Under the pieces are notes generated by a model. It worked only from the letters and a program-made list of their open reading frames with translations. It ran no database searches and had not been told where the DNA came from. Positions 34,315 through 41,859 of a DNA stretch of 63,386 nucleotides are shown one piece after another. The position numbers and the translations under genes are program-made. The DNA is from Bacteroidales bacterium. Its GTDB lineage: Bacteria; Bacteroidota; Bacteroidia; Bacteroidales; UBA932. The number at the start of each line of letters is the position of its first letter. Position 1 is the stretch's first letter. The stretch lies in contig JAGCCX010000053.1 in the NCBI GenBank assembly GCA_017651465.1, forward strand, positions 1-63,386, in the 5' to 3' direction.

Positions 34315-35631
34315 TCAGTATCCCAGTCGGACCAGCGTTTCCACCGGGTCGGGAACGGGAGCGTCGGCCTTGCGTAAGCCCTTGTCTATCAGGTACTGCA
34401 GGGTAAGTTCGGAACGGTTGGTAAAGTATCCGTCGGCGCGGAGTGCGTGCTCTTCCATCTGCTCGAGGGTGTCGAACGAATAGGGATGATTGAGCATCGC
34501 CGCCTTGTGCACCAGCTCTGCCTGCCAGGGGGCGTCCAGCTCGTCGTAGTCGTTCGGGGCGCCCGAAATGGAAGGGCCTATGATCTGGGCTCCGTTGCCC
34601 TTGGCCCACTTGACGATATCCGCGAAGCTTGACGGAGAGTCAAGCTCGCCGTCCCAGTCGCTGCGCCAAAGGAGGAAGCACATAGGGATTCGGCCCTTGA
34701 ATACGGCATTTGCCCTGCAGAGCGACTGTGTCGAGAAGGTCTGGAGTATCACTTTTCCCTTGGTCAAGCCTACCGTAACCTTGCCGTCTTTGTAGAAGTC
34801 GCTTTCGGTCGCAGGCTTGGTGATTATATTCCACCCGGCTGCGTCGAGTATGTCGTAAACCCTTTGCTCCATATCCTCGGGATTCACTTCCGGCTCCTTG
34901 AATTCAATATAGATTCCCGGCCTGTTGCCTGTATCGGCAGGGTCGGGCTCGTATGCCTGCGAAAAGTCGTAGTCTATGATTTCCAGGTATTTGCCCCCTT
35001 CTTTTCCCTGCGCCGCCAACTCCTCAAGGGTATGGCCGGAGCAGCTGTCTTTGAGTTTATAGGGAAGAATGCGCCCGCCGGAAGCGTCTCTGCGCAGGCG
35101 CATTCCCTCGGCATAGGCTATCTGGTCCTGGAGGGCTGATACGTACTGGCTTCCTTCGAATGCGGGGCGGGCCTGGGAGGGCACTGCCTTGTTGAACCAG
35201 CTGCCGGCATCGAGGGTGAGCAACTCGGCATAATAATACGACGACGCCTGGTACGGCTTGAATGTCTCACTGTCCCGCACGCACTGCGCCCTGGCATCCT
35301 CGGGGCTGAATCCCAGTGAGATGTACAAGCCCTCGCGGCCGGAAGGGACTCCCTCTCCGAAAGCCTCGGCAATATTGGTGGTACGGGTCAGGTTCACGTC
35401 GTGATTGGCCAGGATTACCCCGTCCTTCGTGCACTGAAGGTCGGACTCAAGATAGTCCGCCCCTATTTCACGCGCCCATCTCCAGGCGCTCTCAGTTTCT
35501 TCGGGGGCCCAGTAAGTAGAACCCCTGTGCGCCATCACCGCGTAGCGGGGCACATAGTCGCATACTGCGGAGCGCTCTGAGGGAAGGGTGCAGGAGCAGG
35601 CAAGTAGGAGTAGCGGGATCAGTCTTTTCAT
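34315..35631 (-). CDS. Glycerophosphodiester phosphodiesterase lipoprotein (GDPD family)
   Basis: 438 residues. Short lipoprotein signal with Cys12/Cys14 in 'LLACSC'. GDPD TIM-barrel motifs: 'MAHRGSTYWAPEETESAW' holds the catalytic HR and the metal-binding E, 'ESDLQCTKDGVILANHD' holds ExD and the second catalytic His, and 'EFKEP' corresponds to the third metal ligand. It hydrolyses glycerophosphodiesters to glycerol-3-phosphate and alcohol outside the inner membrane; with about 438 residues it has an insertion compared with minimal GDPDs (about 250-300). The gene lies 43 bp after an outer-membrane barrel gene, with a terminator-like hairpin in the gap, so it may be expressed by partial readthrough. 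Confidence 0.88.
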   Translation of the reverse strand: MKRLIPLLLLACSCTLPSERSAVCDYVPRYAVMAHRGSTYWAPEETESAWRWAREIGADYLESDLQCTKDGVILANHDVNLTRTTNIAEAFGEGVPSGREGLYISLGFSPEDARAQCVRDSETFKPYQASSYYYAELLTLDAGSWFNKAVPSQARPAFEGSQYVSALQDQIAYAEGMRLRRDASGGRILPYKLKDSCSGHTLEELAAQGKEGGKYLEIIDYDFSQAYEPDPADTGNRPGIYIEFKEPEVNPEDMEQRVYDILDAAGWNIITKPATESDFYKDGKVTVGLTKGKVILQTFSTQSLCRANAVFKGRIPMCFLLWRSDWDGELDSPSSFADIVKWAKGNGAQIIGPSISGAPNDYDELDAPWQAELVHKAAMLNHPYSFDTLEQMEEHALRADGYFTNRSELTLQYLIDKGLRKADAPVPDPVETLVRLGY

Positions 35632-35636
35632 TTATT

Positions 35637-35666
35637 AAAAAATAAAACCCCGGGGGAGCCGGGGTT
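35637..35666 (-). terminator. Terminator/attenuating hairpin after the outer-membrane barrel gene
   Basis: On the minus strand, AACCCCGG pairs with CCGGGGTT (35659-35666 with 35646-35653, 5-nt loop) followed by a T-rich run through 35637. It ends six bases before the GDPD ATG, and I see no separate -7 element for GDPD. Confidence 0.7.
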
Positions 35667-35674
35667 GATGTTAA

Positions 35675-36373
35675 TTACATTCCGAGTGTCAGGCCGAACG
35701 ATATTACTCCCGACTTGCTTATACTCTCAGTGAAGAAAGGAGTGAAGGCGTAATTGGCAAAAATGCCGATTATGCCGTATGAGGCACCGACTTCGGCGCT
35801 TGCACGGAAACGGTTGAACAGATCGTCGCAATTCTCGCGGTAAGCGGGATTCCTGTATTTTGTCCAGCCTTTGACCATATAGTCGGCGCTGGCTCCGGCA
35901 TACAATTTGGCTCTACCGGCGGTGAAATACAGCCTGGCCGGAACGCCGATGTAGTTCGCGTGCACTTTTGACTTGGTGCCGTCGTAAGTGGCGCTTTCTC
36001 CGATGATAGGCACGGTCTTGAAACCTCCCTCCGAAGAAGGACGATAGGTGACGGAAGTGTCTTCAAAAGCAATGTCCATAAAAGTCCACCTAACTCCGAG
36101 GCTGAATTCGATAGGGGAGGAAGGGGCGGAGAAGCGGATCGAAACCATCTCGAGCCCGTAGTAGAAGCTCTGGAAGAACTTGTTCTGAGGGAAAGTTGCG
36201 GAATCGGCCCCAAGGGGCATCGAGAAACCGAAGAACATAGGGAACGCAATGCGGAGATTTGAATCTACACCTTTTCCTGAGGTGAGTTCAAGCCCGTCAT
36301 AATCAATCTTTTGCGCTGCAGCAGGTGCAATGACCAAAAAAAGAGCAGCAATGAGTATAATTATCTTTTTCAT
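35675..36373 (-). CDS. Outer-membrane beta-barrel protein
   Basis: 232 residues from the ATG at 36373; the reading frame extends 200 bases further upstream, but only this start gives an N-terminal signal peptide (MKKIIIL..., ending APAAAQ) and lies right behind the promoter. The mature part shows alternating strands with many Tyr/Phe/Gly ('FFQSFYYGLEMVSIRFS', 'RLYFTAGRAKLYAGASADYMVKG') and ends 'GVISFGLTLGM', typical of small porin-like barrels. Function unknown. Its promoter overlaps the divergent promoter of the next gene within 40 bp. Confidence 0.65.
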   Translation of the reverse strand: MKKIIILIAALFLVIAPAAAQKIDYDGLELTSGKGVDSNLRIAFPMFFGFSMPLGADSATFPQNKFFQSFYYGLEMVSIRFSAPSSPIEFSLGVRWTFMDIAFEDTSVTYRPSSEGGFKTVPIIGESATYDGTKSKVHANYIGVPARLYFTAGRAKLYAGASADYMVKGWTKYRNPAYRENCDDLFNRFRASAEVGASYGIIGIFANYAFTPFFTESISKSGVISFGLTLGM

Positions 36374-36377
36374 AAAA

Positions 36378-36385
36378 CAAAGATA
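36378..36385 (-). promoter_or_regulatory. -7 promoter element TATCTTTG, four bases from the barrel gene's ATG
   Basis: Minus-strand TATCTTTG followed by TTTT and the ATG at 36373. Predicted transcription start equals the start codon (leaderless type). Confidence 0.6.
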
Positions 36386-36397
36386 ATAACAATTTAT

Positions 36398-36405
36398 TAT
36401 ATTTG
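36398..36405 (+). promoter_or_regulatory. -7 promoter element TATATTTG, eight bases from the divergent gene's ATG
   Basis: Plus-strand TATATTTG ahead of the ATG at 36414. Together with the opposite element it packs two divergent promoters into the 40-bp gap 36374-36413. Confidence 0.6.
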
Positions 36406-36413
36406 CGTCTGTT

Positions 36414-37652
36414 ATGAGGTTTTCTCGCATACTGGTTATAGCGTTTTTGTCCTTGCTGCTCCCGGTCTTGCTCTGGGGGCAGACCGACAGTTTAAGGTTC
36501 AGTGTGAGGGGCGTCGTGAGGGATGCTTCGTCGGGCCGTATTCTGCCCGAAGTGGGCGTGTACGTACCGGGCACCAGCTACGCTACCGTAACCAACACCG
36601 ACGGTACCTTTATAATAAAGTCGCACAGCCCCATAGGCAGCCTGTCTTTCTCGCTGATAGGATATGAAAACCTTACGCAGCCTACTCCCTCCGTTGAGGA
36701 CGAAGTGATGAGGGTGCGTCTAAAGGCCCGCGACCTTACGCTTGACCCTTCGCTGGTGGTGTCGGGCAATCCGGTCGAAATAATGCGCTTAGCACTTATC
36801 AAGATTCCGGATAATTATCCCTCCGAGTCGGAGCTTTTTGACTGCTTCTACCGCGAGACTGTGCGTAAACGCCAGCGCTTTATCTATGTGTCGGAGGCGG
36901 TGACCAAGGTTTATAAAGCATCTTTCCGCGATTATTTCACTCCCGACCGGGCCGCTCTGGTAAAGAGCCGCCTGCTTACCAGTCCGAGGTTGTCCGATAC
37001 TTTGGGCGTCAAGGTCATCGGCGGTCCTTCTATGGCTGTCAATCTCGATCTGGTCAAGACCAGGGGGATCATTATGGACGAGTCTCAGTTGCAGTATTAC
37101 AGGCTCAAGCTGCTTCCGCCGGAGGCTATCGACGGCAGGATGCAGTTTGTCATAAGCCTTACTCCGGCAGTGGAATATGAATACGCCCTGCATAACGGGG
37201 TAGTGTACATCGACCGGGAAACTATGGCTTTTACACGCATAGAACTCTCGCTTGATGTGACCGACCAGGTGAAAGCCACGAGGGCTATGCTTGTAAAGAG
37301 TCCCACCGGGCTTCGATTCCGCCCAAGGGAGATGTCGCTGCAGCTGAACTATAAATCAGAGGGAGGCAAGAGCCGCCTGAGCTACCTTAAGACGGTTTTC
37401 CGTTTTGGCTGCGACTGGCGCAAGCGCCTGTTCGCCACGGATTATACCGTTGTTGCCGAAACTGTGATGACAAAACGCTACACCGGTGAGCAGGCTTTCA
37501 AGATTCCTCGTAAGGATGCCCTGAACGACCGTACATCGCTGGCCGACATTTCGGCCGAGTATAATGATCCCGATTTCTGGAAGGATTACAATATCATCGA
37601 GCCTACCGTCGGTTTGGAGCACGCAGTCGGCCGTCTGAAGGCAAATAACTAA
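36414..37652 (+). CDS. Secreted CarboxypepD-regulatory-like domain protein, function unknown
   Basis: 412 residues. Signal peptide (about 1-23, ending LWGQ). Residues about 28-110 form a carboxypeptidase-regulatory-like/CNA-B-type domain ('VRGVVRDASSGRILPEVGVYVPGTSYATVTNTDGTF', abbreviated) of the kind found at the N-terminus of TonB receptors, but no plug or barrel follows. Residues about 120-400 are a mixed alpha/beta region with no motif I can name ('FYRETVRKRQRFIYVSEAV', 'DDE/NDPDFW'). Similar architecture is common in Bacteroidetes proteins with an uncharacterised C-terminal region. Own promoter eight bases upstream; the next operon begins 112 bp downstream. Confidence 0.6.
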   Translation: MRFSRILVIAFLSLLLPVLLWGQTDSLRFSVRGVVRDASSGRILPEVGVYVPGTSYATVTNTDGTFIIKSHSPIGSLSFSLIGYENLTQPTPSVEDEVMRVRLKARDLTLDPSLVVSGNPVEIMRLALIKIPDNYPSESELFDCFYRETVRKRQRFIYVSEAVTKVYKASFRDYFTPDRAALVKSRLLTSPRLSDTLGVKVIGGPSMAVNLDLVKTRGIIMDESQLQYYRLKLLPPEAIDGRMQFVISLTPAVEYEYALHNGVVYIDRETMAFTRIELSLDVTDQVKATRAMLVKSPTGLRFRPREMSLQLNYKSEGGKSRLSYLKTVFRFGCDWRKRLFATDYTVVAETVMTKRYTGEQAFKIPRKDALNDRTSLADISAEYNDPDFWKDYNIIEPTVGLEHAVGRLKANN

Positions 37653-37683
37653 TCTTTTTCCCGCAGAATACTAAATTTTTGAT

Positions 37684-37722
37684 AGTACTGATAAAATTTT
37701 TGTACTATGTATTGCAAAGTAC
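37684..37722. promoter_or_regulatory. Three GTAC sites with exact 17-bp spacing upstream of pspC-padR-pspC (probable PadR operator)
   Basis: GTAC tetramers at 37685-37688, 37702-37705 and 37719-37722, each within an (A)GTAC(T) palindrome or half-palindrome (AGTACT, TGTACTA, AAGTACC). The last lies between the likely -33 and -7 regions of the promoter at 37736, a repressor-like position. The PadR regulator is encoded in this operon, so autoregulation is likely. Confidence 0.5.
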
Positions 37723-37735
37723 CAAAAAGTTTTTA

Positions 37736-37743
37736 TATCTTTG
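37736..37743 (+). promoter_or_regulatory. -7 promoter element TATCTTTG of the pspC-padR-pspC operon
   Basis: TAnnTTTG match, 21 bases before the ATG at 37765, with a TTG (37712-37714) at plausible -33 distance. Confidence 0.65.
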
Positions 37744-37764
37744 CAGTGTCAAACATTTTTTAAT

Positions 37765-38316
37765 ATGAAAAAGGTAGTTAATGCCGGAATAGGCGGAAGA
37801 AGTTTTACTGTCGATGAGGATGCATACGCCCGTCTAGACAGCTATTTGATTTTGTTCAAGAGCCAATTAAGCTCTGAAAGCTCCGAAGAGGTGATGTCTG
37901 ACCTTGAGTCGAGAATCGCCGAACTCTTCGCGGCGGAAGTTGGCGCAGGGCAGAGGGTTGTCAACCTCGACCTGGTGGAGAGGGTGGTTTCCCAACTGGG
38001 TATGCCGGACGGCAGTCCGGTGCCGGGATCTGAACCCGTTGACAAAACCGAAAAGAGGCCCCGCAAACTTTACCGCGACATTTCCGACCGCAGGATAGCC
38101 GGTATCTGTGCCGGACTTGCGGCGTATTTTGAAGTGGACGTCGTGCTGATACGTATTCTTATGCTCGTAGCCCTGGTGGCCGGCAGCATTGGCTTCTGGC
38201 TCTATGTCATCCTTTGGATAGCAGTGCCCAAAGCCATCACTGCAGCCCAGCAATGCGAACTTCGCGGCCTTGCCCCCACGGCCGAGAACCTGGCAAAATT
38301 CTCAAACACTAAATAA
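37765..38316 (+). CDS. PspC-domain membrane protein
   Basis: 183 residues from the ATG at 37765; the frame is open further upstream but without a better start behind the promoter. A soluble N-terminal domain (about 1-75; 'INDEDAYARLDSYL'-like helix, 'SDLESRIAELF') is followed by a basic linker and a PspC domain ('RKLYRDISDRRIAGICAGLAAYFEVDVVLIRI') with one to two transmembrane helices ending 'ILWIAVPK'. PspC proteins act in envelope-stress signalling. The N-terminal domain is shared with the second PspC protein encoded two genes downstream, indicating an internal duplication. The padR gene follows 7 bp after the stop. Confidence 0.88.
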   Translation: MKKVVNAGIGGRSFTVDEDAYARLDSYLILFKSQLSSESSEEVMSDLESRIAELFAAEVGAGQRVVNLDLVERVVSQLGMPDGSPVPGSEPVDKTEKRPRKLYRDISDRRIAGICAGLAAYFEVDVVLIRILMLVALVAGSIGFWLYVILWIAVPKAITAAQQCELRGLAPTAENLAKFSNTK

Positions 38317-38323
38317 CATAACT

Positions 38324-38653
38324 ATGGAGACTAATGCCGACAATGTCCGCTCCCAGATGCGGAAAGGGGTGCTGGAATACTGCATCCTGTGCATTCTGGC
38401 CAAGCGGGAAGCTTACGCCTCGGTCATTATCGAGGAGTTGAAAAGCGCAAATATGATTGTTGTCGAAGGCACCCTTTATCCCTTGCTGATCAGGCAGAAA
38501 AACCAGGGCCTTCTGACTTACCGGTGGGAAGAGTCCACTCAGGGACCTCCCCGTAAATACTATTGCATCACCGACAAAGGCCGCAGCCAGCTCTCTGAGA
38601 TGGATAATGCCTGGCAGGAGATGGTCAGTGCAATAAACACTCTCAAGCAATGA
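38324..38653 (+). CDS. PadR-family transcriptional regulator
   Basis: 109 residues from the ATG at 38324 (MET...). Winged-helix PadR family: 'RKGVLEYCILCILAKREAYASVIIEEL' helices, the wing-containing 'VEGTLYPLLIRQKNQGLLTYRWEES' and 'GPPRKYYCITDKGR', with a short C-terminal dimer helix, matching the small PadR-s2 class. It likely represses the operon it sits in through the spaced GTAC sites upstream. Its stop overlaps the next pspC start by four bases (ATGA), so translation is coupled. Confidence 0.92.
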   Translation: METNADNVRSQMRKGVLEYCILCILAKREAYASVIIEELKSANMIVVEGTLYPLLIRQKNQGLLTYRWEESTQGPPRKYYCITDKGRSQLSEMDNAWQEMVSAINTLKQ

Positions 38654-39684
38654 AACAAGTAGATAAAGTCAGTATCGGCGGTTATGCCTTCACCCTGGAG
38701 TCGGAAGCAGCCCAAGCCGTGCACTCCTATCTGGAGCAGCTGGGCGATTATTACAAAAGCTCCGAGGTGATGGAGGGAATCGAAGAGAGAATGGCGGAAC
38801 TGCTGCTGGAGAAAACCCCTGCCGAGGGAGTAGTGGATCTTGGTACCGTCAACGGAATCATCGAGATCCTGGGCCGTCCGGAGAGGATAGAGGCCGAGGA
38901 ACCCAAGAAAGAAGAAGCTGCTGCTCCGCCCAAGGACAAGCCCCGTAAGAAGTTATACCGCGATATGGAAAGGGCCAAGGTGGCCGGGGTATGCAGCGGG
39001 CTGTCCAGCTACTTCGGCGTCGATGTAGCCATATTCCGCCTGTGCTTTCTCGTCCTGACTATTCTGGGATTGCTTGGCTGCCTGAGCATCGGCGGCACTG
39101 GATTCTCGCTTTCGCTGTCGTTGACCGCCCCCTTTATCTATCTGCTGCTTTGGATAGCGATGCCTGCGGCCCGTACTGCGCGCCAGAGGTGGGAGCTGCG
39201 AGGTGAGGACGGCTCGGCGGAAAGCATACGTCGCAATGTCCAAGATCACGGACGTGTGGGTGACGCCCTTTGCGATGTGGGCAATTCCCCGGCCTGGGGC
39301 ACTATAGGCAGGATCCTTGAGGTGTGCGTAGGCTTGGTGCTGCTCATCATTGCCGTATCCGGCTTGTTTGCCGGAGCGCTCGCCGCTTTCGGATGGGAAT
39401 GGCTGGGCTTGAGCGGACAGGTATCCGAGGCCATTACGTCAATAACAGAAGAGTATCCTCAGTTCCCCGGTATCGTCAGTATGCGCTGGGTGCAGATTCT
39501 GGCCATCGTTGTTTACGCCCTGCCTTTCATAGGTATGCTCTACGCTTCGGTCTTGCTACTGTTCCGCTTCAAATCACCGTCGTGGCACCCCGGACTTTGG
39601 ATTTTTGTAATCTGGCTGATTGCCGTAATCGCTCTTGTAATACTGGTCCTGGCCTGTCTTTTCTCCGCCACCACTATAGTGTAG
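38650..39684 (+). CDS. PspC-domain multi-pass membrane protein
   Basis: 344 residues. N-terminal domain (about 1-70) homologous to that of the first PspC protein ('VSIGGYAFTLESEAAQAVHSYLEQL', 'GIEERMAELLLEK'), a Glu/Lys/Pro-rich linker (about 82-100), a PspC domain ('RKKLYRDMERAKVAGVCSGLSSYFGVDVAIFRL'), then four to five further transmembrane helices (about 215-344) with a soluble loop. Likely an envelope-stress membrane protein paired with the smaller paralogue. Its last 11 bp overlap the 3' end of the convergent nucleotidyltransferase gene. Confidence 0.85.
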   Translation: MKQVDKVSIGGYAFTLESEAAQAVHSYLEQLGDYYKSSEVMEGIEERMAELLLEKTPAEGVVDLGTVNGIIEILGRPERIEAEEPKKEEAAAPPKDKPRKKLYRDMERAKVAGVCSGLSSYFGVDVAIFRLCFLVLTILGLLGCLSIGGTGFSLSLSLTAPFIYLLLWIAMPAARTARQRWELRGEDGSAESIRRNVQDHGRVGDALCDVGNSPAWGTIGRILEVCVGLVLLIIAVSGLFAGALAAFGWEWLGLSGQVSEAITSITEEYPQFPGIVSMRWVQILAIVVYALPFIGMLYASVLLLFRFKSPSWHPGLWIFVIWLIAVIALVILVLACLFSATTIV

Positions 39685-40426
39685 CGAGCAGGGTGCTGCA
39701 CAGCGCCTCGGCCTCGTGCAGGCTGTCCAGTTTGCCCACGTCTATCATCTTGAGCTGCCCGGGCACAACACCATAGATAGGGTGTTCCCTGCAAGCGCGA
39801 AGGTAAAAATCGACGATGGGGAAGCGGCCGCCCAGGCCGTACGGTTCGAACAAAGAAAATATCTCAGGCGAAATATTATGAATGCCGGCGAACGCAAGAC
39901 GCCGGCATTTTTTTGCGTCCAGCCCCTGGTACGGGGTCCTCACTTCGCCGGTTTCCAGGTTGGTCCAGCCTACAAGGCGGTTCTCTTCGTCAAAAAGAAA
40001 GTACCTCTTGGTCTGCCTCTCGCTCACGAGCAAGGTGGCAAAGGCGTCCGGGCGCCACTCGCTTCTGAACCACTCCAGGTCAAGGTCGGAAATGATATCA
40101 ACATTATGGACCAGGAAAGGCTCCAGGTCACTTGCTTCCAGCAGGGGTCGGGCGTGGGCGATGGCGCCCCCGGTCTCAAGCAGCAGGGAAGTCTCGTCGG
40201 AAATAGAAATCTTGACTCCGAAATCGTGCGCGGAGAGATAATCCCTGATCTGCCAGGCAAAGTGATGTACGTTCACCACAATCTCGTCGTAGCCTGACGA
40301 AGCAAGCTTTTCGAGCACGTGCGCGAGCAGGGGCTTGCCGCAAATGGGCACCAGAGCCTTGGGTATGGTGTCGGTGAGCGGCCTAAGGCGTGTGCCCAGA
40401 CCGGCGGCGAATATCATCGCTTTCAT
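39674..40426 (-). CDS. murU: MurU-like sugar-phosphate nucleotidyltransferase
   Basis: 250 residues from the ATG at 40426, where the signature 'MKAMIFAAGLGTRLRPLTDTIPKAL' begins; the Gly-rich GLGTRLRPLT and PK are the nucleotide-binding motif of the RmlA/GlmU/MurU family. Further features: 'LVHNVDIISDLDL' (metal-binding D) and 'FAGIHNISPEIF'. The length and the partner kinase point to MurU (MurNAc-1-phosphate uridylyltransferase) of the AmgK-MurU salvage route, giving UDP-MurNAc. Start and stop overlap the kinase gene by four bases (40423-40426). Mannose-1-phosphate guanylyltransferase is an alternative. Confidence 0.75.
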   Translation of the reverse strand: MKAMIFAAGLGTRLRPLTDTIPKALVPICGKPLLAHVLEKLASSGYDEIVVNVHHFAWQIRDYLSAHDFGVKISISDETSLLLETGGAIAHARPLLEASDLEPFLVHNVDIISDLDLEWFRSEWRPDAFATLLVSERQTKRYFLFDEENRLVGWTNLETGEVRTPYQGLDAKKCRRLAFAGIHNISPEIFSLFEPYGLGGRFPIVDFYLRACREHPIYGVVPGQLKMIDVGKLDSLHEAEALCSTLLATL

Positions 40427-41844
40427 AGAGCCTTCTCGATGTTGAGTTCCCGGTGAGTAATCTTTACCTTTACGTTGTAGCGCCCGGCCAGGTGGGAGGC
40501 GAGTCTTTCGGCGCAGAAAACCGAGCGGTGCTGCCCTCCGGTGCACCCGAAGCACACTTGCAGATGGGTGAACTTCCGTTCGATGAAGCGCTTTACGTGA
40601 GCATCCACAAGTTTGTAAACGCTTTCCAGGAATACCAGCACCTCGCCGTCATCTTCCAGGAACTTGATTACTTCCGGGTCGTTGCCGTTGAACTGGCGGT
40701 AGTGTTCATATTTGCCCGGGTTGTTGATGGAACGGCAGTCGAATACGTAGCCGCCGCCGTTGCCGGTATTGTCTGCGGGGATGCCTTTCTTGTAGGCAAA
40801 ACTGTAGATATGGACTTCCAGCCTCTTGTCCACGGCTATCTCGTAGAACTGCGGCATCGTGGTGAGTTCGGTGAGTATGGAGTTCAGGTAGGGATAGTCG
40901 CTGAAGGGGGTTCTCAGTAGGCTGCGGAGATTGTCGAGGGCATAAGGCACGCTGGCCAGGAAGTGCGGCTTCTTCTCGAAGTATCCCCTGAAGCCGTAGG
41001 CCCCTAGGACCTGCAGGGTGCGGAAGAGTACGAACAGGCGGAGACGCTCCCGGAAATGCTCTTCATCGACGGGCATAAAACTGCGCAGCGACCTCAGGTA
41101 GGTACGGATCAACTCTTCTTTGAGCTCCTCGGGATAGCGTGCGCGCGCCTGCCAGATGAATGAAGCCACGTCGTAGTAGATGGGGCCCCTGCGTCCGCCC
41201 TGGTAGTCGATGAAATAGGGCTCTCCGTCGCGTATGATTACGTTGCGGGCCTGGAAATCGCGGTACAGGAAAGTGTTGTCGTTGTCTTTAAGCAGCTCGG
41301 CCTTGAGGCGCTCGAAGTCGTCCTGCAGGCGTCCCTCGTTGAATTCGAGCCCGGTGGCCTTGAGGAAGCAGTATTTGAAATAGTTGAGGTCGAAATCAAC
41401 CATCCTGGCGTCGAATTCTTTCTGGGGATAGCATACGTTCCAGTCGAGCCCGTCGGCGCCCTTGAACTGTATTTTTGGCAGATGCTCCATCGTGCGGCAG
41501 AGCAGGTTGCTCTCATACGAATTGTAGAAGCCGCTTTCACGCCCCTGTGCTATGAGGTCGAAGAGCATCTTCTCGCCCAGGTCTTCCTGGATGTACGACA
41601 TTCCGTCTTCCGAGACCGCCAGCACGGTGGGAACATTGAGTCCCTTCTCCTTGAAGTGCCTGGAAATGGCCACGAAAGCGCGGTTCTCCTCCAGGCTGGT
41701 GCCTATCACACCGACTATCGATATGTTTCCTCCCTTAAGCCTGAAATAGCGTCTGTGGCTTCCCGATGTGGGGAGTTCGGTGCGCTCGGAGAGCTGCTGG
41801 CCGGTATATGACTCGAATAAGGTCTCAAGTGTATCGTTTGCCAT
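40423..41844 (-). CDS. AmgK-like anomeric sugar kinase fused to a RapZ C-terminal domain
   Basis: 473 residues, cytoplasmic. Residues about 1-330 are an aminoglycoside-phosphotransferase/AmgK-type kinase: 'SGSHRRYFRLKG' N-lobe, catalytic-loop variant 'YRDFQARNVII' and metal-binding 'YFIDYQGG'. AmgK phosphorylates MurNAc/GlcNAc at C1. Residues about 335-473 match the RapZ C-terminal domain: 'YSFAYKKGIPADN', 'YVFDCRSINNPG' and 'FGCTGGQHRSV', the part of RapZ that senses glucosamine-6-phosphate and binds small RNA in enterobacteria. The fusion ties an amino-sugar kinase to a putative GlcN6P sensor. Operon: SSS symporter 15 bp upstream, nucleotidyltransferase with 4-bp overlap downstream. Kinase and RapZ-C calls are firm; substrate is inferred. 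Confidence 0.82.
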   Translation of the reverse strand: MANDTLETLFESYTGQQLSERTELPTSGSHRRYFRLKGGNISIVGVIGTSLEENRAFVAISRHFKEKGLNVPTVLAVSEDGMSYIQEDLGEKMLFDLIAQGRESGFYNSYESNLLCRTMEHLPKIQFKGADGLDWNVCYPQKEFDARMVDFDLNYFKYCFLKATGLEFNEGRLQDDFERLKAELLKDNDNTFLYRDFQARNVIIRDGEPYFIDYQGGRRGPIYYDVASFIWQARARYPEELKEELIRTYLRSLRSFMPVDEEHFRERLRLFVLFRTLQVLGAYGFRGYFEKKPHFLASVPYALDNLRSLLRTPFSDYPYLNSILTELTTMPQFYEIAVDKRLEVHIYSFAYKKGIPADNTGNGGGYVFDCRSINNPGKYEHYRQFNGNDPEVIKFLEDDGEVLVFLESVYKLVDAHVKRFIERKFTHLQVCFGCTGGQHRSVFCAERLASHLAGRYNVKVKITHRELNIEKAL

Positions 41845-41859
41845 AAATAAAAGTGGTTG

